The notes: generated by a model from the letters alone, not told the origin. Counted from the first letter of the stretch, positions 10,785 through 21,941 are shown. The stretch: DNA of 64,000 bases from Macrocystis pyrifera (GCA_031763025.1 JASSKH010000015.1:13260774-13324773), one strand, 5' to 3'. A program made the numbers and translations.

Positions 10785-13150
10785 CTATCCTTTCGTTTCT
10801 GCATTCGTCGACAGCTGTATCAGTGCGGCTGCCCTTCCCCCCTCCCCCCATCCCGTTGTCGCCGTTCTTGCCGTCCTCAGCTGCGTGGCGTAGCCGGCTC
10901 CTCTGTGCCTCGTCCCTGTGCCACCTCGCCATGAAACAGTCCGCCGCGTCGACGACCCCCCGGTACCACTTCCCGCTCTTCTTAGCCGCCCTCGGCCATA
11001 ACACTGCGTTTCTACTCCGAACAGCAGAGGGGAGCTTTCCGTGGACTCCTCGGTGGCTTGGAAGACCCTGAGGTCGTCTGCTAGACATTGGGCCCAGGTC
11101 TTTTCCGGTCGGCCTGGTCCTGGGTTCTCCCCACCAGCCATCGTCCCAAACATCACCCGGCGGGTCAGCCGCTCACTGGTCGCCCGCTGTACGGCCCCCG
11201 CAAAGAGGAGGCGTCTTTTGCGGATGGTCGTCTCAACGCTCTCGCATTGTGCTTTTTTGAGGGCCTTGGCGTACGACATGAGGTGGTCAGTGCGTTGCCG
11301 GCGCTGGAAGCCAATGATCCGTAGGAGGAGATGGTGGTGTGCCGTTCGGAGTTCAGCGAAGTGCTCCTGACCAAGAGTCCACGCCACGCACCCGTACAGC
11401 AGGGTCTCTATCACCTCGGCCTTTAGCATGCACACTTTTAGAGTGAACGGGGCATCCTCCATATCATACAGTTCCCGTTTGAACCGATTGTAGCATGCCC
11501 ATGCGAGTCGGATCCGTCGTGTGATCTCTGGCATAATGTCAGCGCTTGCGACGACAAGACCGCCCAGATACAAGAACTGCGTCATCTGTCTATATCTCTG
11601 TCCCGCCGCTTCGATGACGAGTGGTGAGGTCTGGGGTGCCTGATTCGGTGTCCGCAGCAGCATGGTCTCCGTTTTCTTTTCGGATACGGTGAGGCCTGCT
11701 GCTTCGAAAACGGTCACAATGACGGTCATCATCTTCGCAAGGCCTTCCGCCGACTTAGACACAATGCCTGCATCGTCCGCGTACAGCATACCCCATACTT
11801 CCCTCCGTACGCAAGTTAGTGGGTCAACCTTCACCCCGTCCTCGCCGAGGTCCTCCTCGAGGTGAACCGAGTTCCTCAAAATATCTGGGTCTTCAATGAA
11901 GCGTACCAGCACGGCGTGTATCACAGCAGCGAAGAAGACATTGAACATAAGTGGTGACAAGACACATCCCTGCCGCAGCCCCTGAGTGACGTCGAACCAT
12001 TCTGAGTGCTCGCCGTCATCCGTAAGCACGCGGGCTCGCATGCCTTCGTGGAATTGGCGGATAACGGTTAGCATCTTCTCTGGTACGCCGAAGCGTGTGA
12101 GCACCACCCACAGCAGCTCACGGTCGACGGAGTCATATGCTTTCTGCAGGTCGATGAAGCACATGTACAGGGGGATTTTTCTAGCTCGTCCGAGTTCTTG
12201 CAGTCGGCGCACGACGAACAGCATGTCGACCGTTGATCGTGCTGAGCGAAAGCCGCACTGTTCCTCGGGAAGTATCCCTTCGGCCTCGCAGTAGTTACTG
12301 AGGCGGGACGCTTCCATTTTCAGCAAAACCTTGCCTGAATGGGCAACAAGCGAAATCCCCCGGTAATTGTTGCAATCAGAGCGATCCTTCTTTTTATGAA
12401 GGACCTTAATGATCGCATCTCTCCATTGCTGGGGGACGTTACCCGTTCTCCACACGTCGACAAGTAAGTTGTGAAAGTACCGGATGAATTCACCGGATGA
12501 ATTCGGGGTGGTCGATTTTCAGTAACTCGGCCGGAAGGGAGTCTGGTCCCACCGCTTTCCAGTTTGGCATACCCCGAATTACCGCCGTCATATCATCCAT
12601 GGTCGGTCCATCTCCAAGCGATGGTGCCAACGGCCGTTGTGGAAATAGAGCGCTGATGGTTGGGTCAAGCTTAGAAGATTTCGAGGTCAGGAGGGTGCCG
12701 AAAAACCTCGCCCACCGTTCAAGAATGCGCACCTTGCCCCTTAGTAGCGTGCCATCCTCGTCCCGGATGAACTGCTCGCTTCTCGCCTTTCGACCGTCCA
12801 ATCCCACCGTGCCCTTCAAGTGTTTCTAGAAACCCCGCTGGTCGTTGTCGGCGAGCAGTCTCTCCGTTTCAGCAAGGTACTCTTCGAAGTAGGCGTGCAA
12901 CGCTGTATCTATCGCCCTTCGCAGATTCGTGCACGCCGTCCTCAGCGTCTTCCACGCGGTTTTGTCTTTCTTGATGCGCATGACTCGACGGGTATCCTCC
13001 CTCGCATCCCATGCGAGTTGTATGGCGGCTGGGGTTTCCGCGGTCTCGCACCACCCGGGTTTGTGTGGGTGTCGTCGTGGGGGGGGTACGTCTTTCGCTA
13101 CTGCATCAAGAATAACTTCCGCAAAGGATTCAGCCATCTCGGAGATACTG
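10785..13150 (-). pseudogene. Reverse transcriptase ORF of LINE-A, broken
   Basis: Protein blocks on the minus strand: linker (MAESFAEVILDAV, 13135 down), [13 protein letters not shown] (~12540), then RT motifs [64 protein letters not shown] and the catalytic GMLYADDAG (~11790), and the C-terminal IIGFQRR...[15 protein letters not shown] region. An in-frame stop lies at about 12829. A 13-bp tandem duplication (CGGATGAATTCAC, 12480-12505) shifts the frame, and a further shift near 11000 precedes the C-terminal [16 protein letters not shown] block. The intact catalytic core over 556 codons suggests fairly recent activity of the family. Confidence 0.85.
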
Positions 13151-13160
13151 TTCGGTTGCG

Positions 13161-13310
13161 ATATGGAAACAACGTAATGAGCGCCCAATTGTTGGAGATG
13201 TCTCTATTAGGAGTAGGAACGGTGCTCCGTCTCGAAAGGGATGCGTGGTCAATGGTCGATTGGGTAAGGCAGGCAGCCAATGAGGACCCCCCCCGCCCCC
13301 CCCCCCCCTC
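13161..13310 (+). mobile_element. LINE-B copy 1, distal 3' UTR and poly-C tail
   Basis: ATATGGAAACAACGTAATGAGC, CAATTGTTGGAG, ATTAGGAGTAGGAACGGTGC, CTCGAAAGGGATGCGTGGTC, then C runs. It continues the 3' UTR that was interrupted at 10228 by LINE-A; the intact order is seen at 61620-61790. Confidence 0.8.
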
Positions 13311-13499
13311 CCCCCCCCACTACCCCCACCCTCATGCCTCATGTTAACCCACCTCGTTGATCCCATTGGCTGTTTCGTCACCATCACTCTCGCTATCGTC
13401 GTCCATCATGTCACCCGATTGCTTATCCCTCCACTCCGTCAGGGCTCTAAATTCGTTGTAGTGGGCCTCTCGGTGCTGCTTGAACTTTCGCGCTTTCTC

Positions 13500-13760
13500 C
13501 TGGAGGGCGGGGGTACGGGGTAGGGGATAGGGGACAGGGGATACGGGATAAAATCTATCAGTCTGATCGGAAATGTAAGGGACATTTATACCTATTGCGG
13601 CAGTCGGAATGTACCTTGTATTTCGATCAGACTGGTATAAGAGATGGGGGATTCGGGATAGGGGATAGGGGATAGGGGATAATTATATACCAGGTAAGGG
13701 AAAAGATATATGTGGGGTAGGGAGATATACGGGCTTGAACCTTCGCGCTTTCTCCTAGAG
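13500..13760 (+). repeat. (GGGGATA)n-like simple repeat, interrupted
   Basis: GGGGATAGGGGATACGGGATA words at 13520-13550 and 13645-13682, with two TTTCGATCAGACTG/CAGTCTGATCGGAAA inverted words between them. TACCAGGTA occurs at about 13690. Confidence 0.6.
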
Positions 13761-13865
13761 GGGGGGGCAGGGGGCATATAGGAAGGCATGACCGAAAGGG
13801 GACAGAGGAAAATAACATGAAATAAGGGACAGAGAATAGGGGACCCCGCAACCACCATCACCACC

Positions 13866-14085
<220 letters not shown>

Positions 14086-14136
14086 GGGATTATAGTCCAC
14101 ACCTCGGAGAGATAATCGATTCCCACAGTTCACGAT

Positions 14137-14400
14137 ATGTCTTTGAAGGCAGCTGTATTTGTGGTTTTGTATGTTTTAGCTCATGCTGCCGGGTGGGACC
14201 CATATAAGGCTTGCCCGATCAAAGCACGAGGTTTTCCTGGGATGGAGCTGTACTATGCAGATAGAACCTGCACAATCTTTCACAACGGCAAGCGAAGAAC
14301 TACTCACAGATCATTTACAGCAGATAGATGGATCATGATCTGTCATGAGATATACATGATGTACAATGGTAGTGGTCCCTCCATCGTGCCCATTGAGTAG
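14137..14400 (+). CDS. Possible small secreted protein, overlapping GATC-repeat DNA
   Basis: ATG-initiated frame of 87 residues. Residues 1-17 (MSLKAAVFVVLYVLAHA) resemble a signal peptide, followed by AGWDPYKACPIKARGFPG, DRTCTIF and ICHEI with three Cys. The DNA is homologous to the dispersed GATC repeat (LAHVAGWEPYD-like words recur at 19140-19200 and 19690-19760), and the 3' part runs into MITE-3. It may be a chance frame in a repeat or the remnant of a coding ancestor of that repeat. No family recognised. Confidence 0.25.
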   Translation: MSLKAAVFVVLYVLAHAAGWDPYKACPIKARGFPGMELYYADRTCTIFHNGKRRTTHRSFTADRWIMICHEIYMMYNGSGPSIVPIE

Positions 14401-14525
14401 TGCCGGCTGCCCTATATAGTGCCAGTGAAAATCGCTTGGCACAGCTGGGTTACCTATTAATAGTGTGGCTGTGTGCGGAGGGAATAGTGCCGGTACTGTT
14501 GGCTGGCGCATACCGGCACTCCAGG
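14365..14525 (-). mobile_element. MITE-3 copy 3, reversed
   Basis: GGTCCCTCCATCGTGCCC at one end, AGTAGTGCCGGC, TCGCTTGGCACAG and GTGCGGAGGGAATAGTGCCGG inside, ATACCGGCACTCC at the other. Reverse complement of the 5974-6172 arrangement. Contains TATTAATA at 14455-14462. Confidence 0.6.
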
Positions 14526-14859
14526 AAGACCAAAAGTGCATAGCATATTTTCCCCTCATCACCCCACCTTGCCCTCAGGATTTGACAAAAACAGCGGGAC
14601 TCGGTTGGACGGAATCGGGAACTACCGATGTTTTAACAAGGGATCATTTCCGACGGGATCGAGATATCACAATCTGCGCGGTATCACCTTTCGGACGGGA
14701 ACGGAATTTCAACTTTTATCGCGGGGCGATCGTCCCGAATCCAGTGAAATCCCGAGGACAGCCCTGATGTTTTCGGCCCCTCACCGCCGCACCTTGTCCT
14801 CTGTCGCTGAACTCCCCTCGGAAACGTCCGAGTCCCAGCGCGCCTGCCTCTCCCTCCTC

Positions 14860-15180
14860 AATGCGGACTCGCTAGGAAGGGCTGCGCTAACGTCTGCCAT
14901 CACCTGCGGCGCAATCAATCCCACCGTTTCACAGATCAGATGGATCACGATCTAAATAATCTGCTACCGCTTTGGCGCAATAAACCCCACCGTTTCACAG
15001 ATGAGACAGATCGCGATCTAAATCATCTCTCACGATCTACAAACATATCACCTAGACCGTTCTTCCTCAAAGCCGACCTGCTAGGAAGGGCTGCCGATCT
15101 AACGCCCGCTATCACCTGCGGCGCAATTAGTCCAACCGTTTCGCAGATTAGACGGATAGATCATCTTACAGAGACATATT
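14860..15180 (+). repeat. Tandem/dispersed triplicate (~75-100 bp)
   Basis: CTAGGAAGGGCTGC, ATCACCTGCGGCGCAAT and CCACCGTTTCACAGATCAGA recur at about 14870, 14965 and 15090. The reading frame across them is not supported as a gene. Confidence 0.6.
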
Positions 15181-15374
15181 TACTGGTCAGATCATGTTAC
15201 AACTACAACGGCAACGTTTACTGGTCGAATCACCTTGAGAATAGACCCTCGTCTGTCCCCGCTCCCCGATCGACTGCGGCCGATCTGGTGGAAAGGGCTT
15301 CCACTGGCTGGGCTCTCTGTGGCGGAAGAAGGTCCCTTCCCATCTACAAATCATGGAACGCGCGAGAGAAAGTA

Positions 15375-15480
15375 TAGTAGAGCTGTGAGTCGGCAGAATT
15401 TCACGACTAATAACTAATCGGTGGGTGCCGTTAGCCGACTATCTGACTTTAGTCGGCAAGTCGGCTAGCCATCAGCTCCT
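15375..15480 (+). repeat. Repeat family 7, copy 2 (partial)
   Basis: AGCTGTGAGTCGGCAGAATTT, CACGACTAATAACTAATCGG, GTCGGCAAGTCGGCTAGCCA, as at 7320-7690. Confidence 0.6.
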
Positions 15481-15515
15481 TCCCACCTACAAATAATGGA
15501 ACGCGCGCAAGAGAG

Positions 15516-15579
15516 AACCTATATATTTCCCTATTTTTACTAACAAAATTTGGTCCTATTTACTATGGCCCCCCGCAAT
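15516..15579 (+). mobile_element. MITE-1 copy 4, right half only
   Basis: Starts inside the core (AACCTATATATTTCCC) and runs to a good right end ACTATGGCCCCCCGCAATA. The left half is missing. Confidence 0.8.
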
Positions 15580-15589
15580 ACTAATATCT

Positions 15590-16260
15590 CATGCTGGTCG
15601 GAAAGTCGGCTAGCCATCAGCTCCTTCCCTTAAAACCATCAAACGCACGAGAGAGATAACTAATACAGCTGTCAGTCGGCAGGATTTCACGACTGACTAC
15701 CACCAGGTAAAATCGGGTAAGAGGGCCGTCAGCCCAAAAAAAAAAAATTAGCCGTCGAGTCGGCTGGTGAAGACAGCTGATGGCGAGCCGAATTGCCGAC
15801 TCAAGTCAGACGAGCGAAGCCAACTAAATCAGCTGTCAGTCGGCACCCCCCCTCCCCCCCCCCCCCCCGGGCCAGAAAAGAAAAAACATATCCGACATCC
15901 AACAATCCTTCTTAAAAGTACGTACTACTAAGGCGGAAATATATAAGGAACGTTTATACATTAATATGAAGACAAATCGGGTCTTATATTTTCGCCCAGA
16001 GTGGTGTATATGGAGACCCAGTAAGTCGGAAAGCCGGCATCTCTGGGAAACGGCTATTACGGGGGTCCATAGTAAATAGGACCTACGGTACACACAAAAA
16101 CCTACATATTTACCTATTTGTACTAGCATTATTTGGTCCTATTTACTATGGCCCCCCGTAATAACTAGTCTTCCGACTAATAATTACCCTGATACCTGGT
16201 ATGTATAGGTTACGACTTAAGTCGTGCCGACTGACTGACACCTCTCGAGAAGGCTGTCTT
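15590..16260 (+). repeat. Repeat family 7, copy 3, with MITE-1 inside
   Basis: GGAAAGTCGGCTAGCCATCAG, GTCAGTCGGCAGGATTTCACG and AGTCGGAAAGCCGGCATCTC match the other copies. MITE-1 copy 5 lies at 16055-16163 within it. TACCTGGTA occurs at about 16193. Confidence 0.55.
16055..16163 (+). mobile_element. MITE-1 copy 5
   Basis: Near-consensus: TA-TTACGGGGGTCCATAG, core CTACGGTACACACAAAAACC, right end CCCCCGTAA-TA. Confidence 0.92.
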
Positions 16261-16385
16261 TCGGAAAGTCGTCCTGCTAATCTCAAAGATGTCAGGAGAA
16301 GATGCATGCCACGCAAAAGGCAAAACGTGCGCTGTCAAGGGTGTGTGCAGGCCCCCCAGAGTTCCACGCCAAACCCCATTCATAT

Positions 16386-16494
16386 TATTACGGGGGTCTA
16401 TAGTTAACAGGACCTATGGCATACATGAAAACCTATATATTTAGGTATTGTTACTAACAATATTTGGTCCCGTTAACTATGGTCCCCCGTAATA
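16386..16494 (+). mobile_element. MITE-1 copy 6
   Basis: TA-TTACGGGGGTCTATAG, core CTATGGCATACATGAAAACC, right end GGTCCCCCGTAA-TA. Sequence is closest to copy 3, suggesting a subfamily. Confidence 0.92.
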
Positions 16495-16499
16495 GTGTA

Positions 16500-17690
16500 G
16501 TGTCAAGTCAAGGCATGTGAAGGCAAAGTTGCAGACCGCCAAAAGGGGTGATAGTGCTGTCCTCTGACATCTTTGATTGGCCACGGTAGTAATCCCCCCA
16601 TGGGAATCACCGGCCTTGCATACAGCCCGTATTGTACCTATGCTAATGGAAACGCTACGTCCATAAGTCTTCTCGGACAGATACCTGTGCTCTCGCAATC
16701 CGATCCCTGCGATGACTCCCCCGAGCCGTAGTGGTACGGAGTTGAGGGCTCGTCGATTTTTTGCCTCGTGCCTCGAAGTTTGTCGTGTTCAGCTATCGTT
16801 TGTTCATCCCAGGTGATGTGCACCTCGCTGACGGAGACGGAGAGAAGGAGGGAGTTGTAGGGGGGTGGAGGGAGGAAAAGCGGGCAGGCGGCGTTACGGA
16901 TACCAAAAAAAAAAAGTAGAATGAGGCAAAAAAACAGAAGAAATATATACCTGGTATACGATACATACAGTAAGGCAAAAAAACAGAAAAAAGTATACCT
17001 GGTGTACGATACATACAGTAATGAAAAAGTCATGCTAACGGAGGCAACGAGGGAGTTGTAGAGGGACGGAGGGAGGAGAGGAGGGCAGGCGGCGTTAGAG
17101 GGCAAACTCAGAAAAAAAGGAAGTACGTAGAATGAGGCCAAAAAAAAAAAGAAAAGAAAAACGTTACGGACAGGAACGAAGAGTCTACGCGAAACCAGAA
17201 GGAAAAAAAATGTACCAGGGTATTAATACGTACGCGGGCGAAAACAGAAGTAAATAAATGTGAAGAATAAGGCGAAAATAGAAAAACAAAAGGAATTCCT
17301 GAGTAGGAAAAACAGATAAAAGACAGAAAAAGAACCAAGAATTAGGCAAAAAGACAGAAAAAAAAAATGAGGAACGAATAAGTAGGGGGGGGGGGTGGGG
17401 CGGCGGGCGGGGAGATAAGGAAGAAAGTGAAGAAAATAAAAGAAAAAAGAGGAAGGCCCTGCAAGCGACGGCCGTAGCGGGGTAAAAAAAATAAAACTAC
17501 GAAACGGCAAAAAAGAAGAATTACGTCGGATAAACAAAAAATAGGGGGGAAAAGAAGAAGGAAAACGGAAAAAGGGAAACCGAACAAGTTAAAAAAAAAA
17601 ATGAAATTGGAAATACGAAAAGTCATACGATACGTACAAAGAAAAAGGCAAACAAGCAAACAAGCACCAAAACAGGGGCAAAATGGGGGG
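16500..17690. other. Purine-rich intergenic DNA without a gene
   Basis: A/G-rich low-complexity sequence with a ~60-bp repeated segment (AGGAGGGAGTTGTAG, GTATACCTGGTATACGATACA; copies near 16850, 16940, 16990 and 17050). Open minus-strand frames rich in Phe/Leu/Ser are compositional. Confidence 0.5.
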
Positions 17691-17696
17691 GGGGGG

Positions 17697-17812
17697 GGGT
17701 GTACTCATTTCATGCATGACCGTAGTCGTATGACCATAGACCCTGGCATCCCTACAATGCCGGGACGGAGCACGTCGGGTTTTCACCGACCAGGCAGACA
17801 TTGCTTGCAATG
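17697..17812 (-). mobile_element. Poly(C)-tailed repeat, L type, reversed
   Basis: G run, then TGTACTCATTTCATGCATGACC, GTCGTATGACCATAGACC, CATCCCTACAATGCCGGGAC, GTTTTCACCGACCAGGCAGAC: exact reverse of the L tail at 34060-34260. Confidence 0.8.
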
Positions 17813-17881
17813 GGGGGGGGGATCAGATATACTACCATGGGTACATGTACAGTGCCCTACTAAAAGGGGCAGAACAGCAGC

Positions 17882-18001
17882 TATTACGGGGGGCCATAGT
17901 AAATGCCATAGTAAATAGGACCAAATATTGCTAGTAAAAATATGGAAATATATGGGTGTTTGTGTGTACCGTAGGTCCTATTAACTATGGTCCCCCGTAA
18001 T
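17882..18001 (-). mobile_element. MITE-1 copy 7, with internal 12-bp duplication
   Basis: The left terminal repeat contains CCATAGTAAATG directly duplicated; otherwise near-consensus in reverse orientation with right end GGTCCCCCGTAA-TA. Confidence 0.9.
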
Positions 18002-18120
18002 AGCAGCACGTGCTCCACAGGTGAATAAAACGCCGGCAAAAAATATCGCCCCAGACTTGGAACTCGAGGGACCATAGACACCATCGTCTAGCCTTCATAC
18101 CTCGAAAAGATCACGATCTA

Positions 18121-19270
18121 CAGATAGATCAGATAGATCATCTACAGCTCATCACCTGCTACGATAAATTGTGCAGGATCTGTACAGCACAGATCCAACA
18201 CAGGGACGACGCCCTAGTTCATGCAAATTATACGGCTCCCACCCGGCTACATGAGCTAGACCATACAGATCAGGGGTGTATCTATCTATCTACCCTGAAA
18301 GATCTAGATCATCAATGATCTGTAGATGATCTGTCGGAGGTGTGGAAGTCTTCCTCCGGCACCTCGCGACATACCTGTACAGTTCATCGTCGTGACCACT
18401 GCGGTGTTTGGCTAACGTCTTCAGGCAGTCGTTCGCACAATTCCAAAACTCAAAACAGATGATCTGTTCCCACTCGGAAGATGGACCGGTCGGATTAAAA
18501 CAAAAGACACAAAAACCTCCCCTGTGTTTAGGGACATGACTATCGTTTCACGATACAAGCTGCCTTTGCACAGAAAGAAAATAAGCAGGAGGTATCTACG
18601 GACGAGCACACTGTACGAAACGTACATACCTATGGACTTCTTAGGCAGACGGGAATGGTGCACCCCTCGAACAGGTAGATCATGATCTATCTATCTGATC
18701 TATCTGATATATATATATATATATCTGTCTGGTGTAGATGATCTAGATCCTCACCTGCCGTTGTGAGAGGTTGTGCAGGATCTATCTATCTGTACACTAC
18801 ATATCTAACCCCAGGAAACATGCGCTAGATCATGCGAATTATACAAGTTACACCCGGCAACATGAGCTAGATCATACCTGGTACAGCATAGGGAATATAT
18901 CTGCTTTCAAAGGTCCAGATCATTGAGTGGGAATCGATCGTCTGTCCCATATGTGGAATGGTGCGAACGACTACCTGAAAACGTTGTCAGAGCACAGCAG
19001 TGGCCACCATGATGTACAGGTGTGTGGCGAGGTGCCGGAGGAAGGCTTCCACACCTCCGACAGATCATCCACAGATCATTGATGATCTAGATCTTTCAGG
19101 GCAGATAGATAGATCAGATGCATCCCTGATCTGTATGATCTAGCTCATGTAGCCGGGTGGGAGCCGTATGATCTGCATGAACTAGGGCGTCTTCCCTGGG
19201 TTGGATCTGTGCTGTACATATCCTGCACAATATATCAAACGACAGGTGATGAGCTGTAGATGATCTATCT
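18121..19270. repeat. Large inverted repeat (arms ~320 bp, spacer ~510 bp)
   Basis: Left arm about 18121-18445 and right arm about 18957-19270 are reverse complements, with diagnostic words CACCTCGCGACATACCTGTAC versus GTACAGGTGTGTGGCGAGGTG, and GGTGTGGAAGTCTTCCTCC versus GGAGGAAGGCTTCCACACC. The spacer includes another GATC-family half copy (18655-18950). It can fold into a long hairpin. A foldback element or an inverted duplication are the options. Confidence 0.8.
18655..18950 (-). repeat. GATC-rich dispersed repeat copy
   Basis: TAGATCATGATCTATCTATC, CACCTGCCGTTGTGAGAGG, TGTGCAGGATCTATCTATC and CCCGGCAACATGAGCTAG match 58025-58240 closely. The reverse form appears at 19070-19260, 19620-19850 and 40080-40255. 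Confidence 0.75.
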
Positions 19271-19619
19271 GATATATCTATAGATCGTAATTTGTTCGTA
19301 TGGTGGTTATGATTCGAAGGGTGCCAAGTTTGGGGCGATAAAATCTTGACCGGTGTTTTATGAACTTGTTGAGCACGTGCAGCTGACTGATGTCTGAGTT
19401 CCTTCAGGACTGCGCTCTCAGTGTGGGAACAAATTACTAGGAATTATTTGGAGTAAGATTTTTCCCACAGAAATGTGTTCTCGGTGCTCGTTTCCTCGGC
19501 GACAGAGCGAGTGCCAAAGATTGAACGATACTTTTCGGAAAGCTCTCGATCAGATGTTTCTGCAAACGCCCTGTTCTGCATTGGCAACCTTGCACACCTC
19601 GGACAAATCACCCACTCCT

Positions 19620-19850
19620 ACCTCATGATCTAGATCCTTCAGGGCAGATAGATAGGTAGATACATCCCTGATCTGTATGATATGTATGATCTAGCTTATG
19701 TTGCCGGGTGGAAGCCGTATGACCTGCATGATCTAGGACATGATCCCTGGGTTGGATGTGCACTATACAGATCCTGCACAGCATCTCATGACGGCAGGTT
19801 AGGAGCTAGATTATATACTAGTATCTGTGGATGATATAGCTGTAGATGAT
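19620..19850 (+). repeat. GATC-rich dispersed repeat copy
   Basis: CTGTATGATATGTATGATC, GCTTATGTTGCCGGGTGG, CCTGGGTTGGATGTGCAC, CAGATCCTGCACAGCATC. Same family as 19070-19260. Confidence 0.7.
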
Positions 19851-20134
19851 CTATCTAATCTATCTGATATTCTCGAAGCATCGAGCGCTGAAACACCATT
19901 GCACCCGCTGTGCGAAACCAAACCGCTTCACGGGTATATACAGCCTGTAGTGGTGTGCCCTTCCAACAATTTTGGGGCAAACTGCAGTCCCGTGAGCCCC
20001 TCGGTTCAACAGCATTACCCTTGTTTAGGTCGGGGTGTCCACAGACTAGAGTTGAAGACCATCCGGTTTGAGGCCCAATTATTAATAGAGACGAATTTCG
20101 ATTCGTCATGTTTTTTTTTTAGGGATAGTCCTAT

Positions 20135-20243
20135 TATTACGGGGGACCATAGTTAACAGGACCAAATCTTGTTAGTAAAAATAGGTAAATATATTGGTTT
20201 TTATGTATACCACAGGTCCTATTAACTATGGACCCTCGTAATA
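20135..20243 (-). mobile_element. MITE-1 copy 8
   Basis: TA-TTACGGGGGACCATAG, reverse core (CAAATCTTGTTAGTAAAAAT), right end GACCCTCGTAA-TA with one change. Confidence 0.92.
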
Positions 20244-20429
20244 ATAGGGCTCCAGCACCTTTGTGTGACCACGGACTCCTTGATTTGAGAGTTAACGAGA
20301 GAACAACAACAACAACAACATTGATAGAGACAAGATCAGGCAAATAGGCTCGTCACGAGATAATTACAGTACTATGGGACCGTCTTTTCAGTAGGTAAGG
20401 GCAATAGCAGTAGTAGAAGCTCTCTGTGT

Positions 20430-20815
20430 ACTGCAGTGTATGCAGCTCGTGCCACAAACTGCTGCGGCTGCCTGAAGCATTTGTTCTTTTCTCGTGCTTC
20501 GGTTCGCCTGCTCTTTCCTCAGGTTCTATTCTGAGCCTTAACGGTACTCTGTTGGTGGTATTGTTTGTTTTGCTTGTTTTTGTATGGTCTGCCACATCTT
20601 CTCGGGGGGCACGACAATTTTTTGTTTTCTTGGTTTTTTATCCGTTTTTTTTTCCCTTCAGTTCTTCCTCTCTTTCATAGAATGCGTAAGCCGGGCCTGT
20701 CGTATCCAGTACAATGACATGACTCGTATTTCTCTAGGATTGAATAATCGGCACGGACACTGGTTGTGCTGGATGTCGGCGGGTAGAAAGAACTGAAACT
20801 GTTTACTCTAAAGAA
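20430..20815 (+). mobile_element. LINE-A 3' UTR fragment
   Basis: GTGCCACAAACTGCTGCGGCTG at the start and CCTGTCGTATCCAGTACAATG, CGGCACGGACACTGGTTGTG, GCTGGATGTCGGCGGGTAG at the end match the 25980-26516 segment. Ends in an AC-rich tail. Confidence 0.7.
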
Positions 20816-21009
20816 CACACACACACCTGCCACGCGGTGGTACACTGCTACTGCTGTACGTACTGGAAAAAATGCAGACTCGGTGTGCAATCAGGCGTCG
20901 TGTCGCACATCTCCAATCCAATGGCGTTCGAACACAGCCCCTATAATATGCTGTAATCGTAATTTGTCATTTAGGTTCGTCCTGTTTCCCCTCTAAAGCT
21001 TCCAAGTCT

Positions 21010-21109
21010 TGACCCTTTTAGGACTGCAGTCCCGTTTTGGGGACAAACTACTTAGAATTTGACTGGTTTCTCCCCGCAACGGGACTGACTGCAGTACTGA
21101 AGGGGTTAA
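21010..21109 (+). mobile_element. MITE-2 copy 1 (TTAA-flanked palindrome)
   Basis: GACCCTTTTAGGACTGCAGTC ... GACTGCAGTACTGAAGGGGTTAA: ~40-bp inverted arms around a short AT-rich loop. TTAA at the right end. piggyBac-like target duplication is suggested by copies at 32239 and 57613. Confidence 0.75.
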
Positions 21110-21705
21110 GTCCCAAAACGCTTGTGTCGTATCAATTTCCAATTTTCCTGGTGTTATCTTGGTGCTTGGTGCTCTTTACTGCTAAAAAAATTAGCTAAAT
21201 AGCTGTGTTTTCGTGTACTTGATATTGCCTAATCTCACGTACTGGTATATGCTTTTTCGTACCCTTTTTTTACTCGAGTAGACCTTGGTACATCGAGTAT
21301 CCGAGTATCTCGAGTATTGAGTATAATCGATTGTTGAGCACCGAGTATCAGGTATGATACCTGGTACAACAGTACCTGGTACAGCAGCAGTACGTACCCG
21401 ATACCGAGCATCGAGTACATGCGAAAAGCAAGCATTTTTACATTTGGCACCCAACTCAAATCAGAAGTCGTCTGTCTCCCAAAAGCGTGGGTGCAGGCGT
21501 GCAGGCAGCAGCATCGAGGATCTGGACGGAACATGATTATAATATCTGGTACCACAAGCAGTAGTAGTACTGCTGCTGTACCTGGGCATTCCTCCCAACG
21601 AGTGAGTAGGGATGTGAGCTGGATGGTCTCAAGTCGCCAACTACCGCTTGTGCCTGGTATTAATAGTTGTGATCAATACCAGGGTACCTGGTATTACAGC
21701 AGTAG

Positions 21706-21814
21706 TATTACGGGGGACCATAGTAAATAGGACCCAATATCGTTAGTAAAAATAGTTAAATACATAGATTTTTATGTATACGGTTGGTCCTATTAACTAT
21801 GGACCCCCGTAATA
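21706..21814 (-). mobile_element. MITE-1 copy 9
   Basis: TA-TTACGGGGGACCATAG, reverse core, right end GACCCCCGTAA-TA. Only about 20 bp from copy 10. Confidence 0.92.
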
Positions 21815-21834
21815 GTGCTAATAGTCTGCTACGG

Positions 21835-21941
21835 CAACGGGGGACCGTATTAAATAGGACCTACGGCACAGACAAAACTCTATATATTTCGCTTTTTTTA
21901 CTAACAGTATTTGGTCCTTTTTACTATGGTCCCCCGTAAAT
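21835..21941 (+). mobile_element. MITE-1 copy 10, diverged left end
   Basis: The left end reads CAACGGGGGACCGTATTAAATAG; core and right end (GGTCCCCCGTAAATA) are typical. Confidence 0.85.

Larger units (their letters stand above)
10234..13160 (-). mobile_element. LINE-A copy 1, nested in LINE-B
   Basis: Minus-strand non-LTR retrotransposon of about 2.9 kb, flanked by the 5-bp duplication ATATG (10229-10233 and 13161-13165), beyond which LINE-B sequence continues on both sides. The 3' tail is (CAA)n, seen as TTG repeats at 10233-10261. The 3' UTR end carries the ~90-bp module found alone elsewhere (GTGCTGGATGTCGACGGG type). The 5' part begins in the region between endonuclease and reverse transcriptase, so it is 5'-truncated. 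MITE-1 copy 3 is inserted in its 3' region. Clade cannot be fixed by eye; RTE- or CR1/Jockey-like are possible. Confidence 0.85.
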
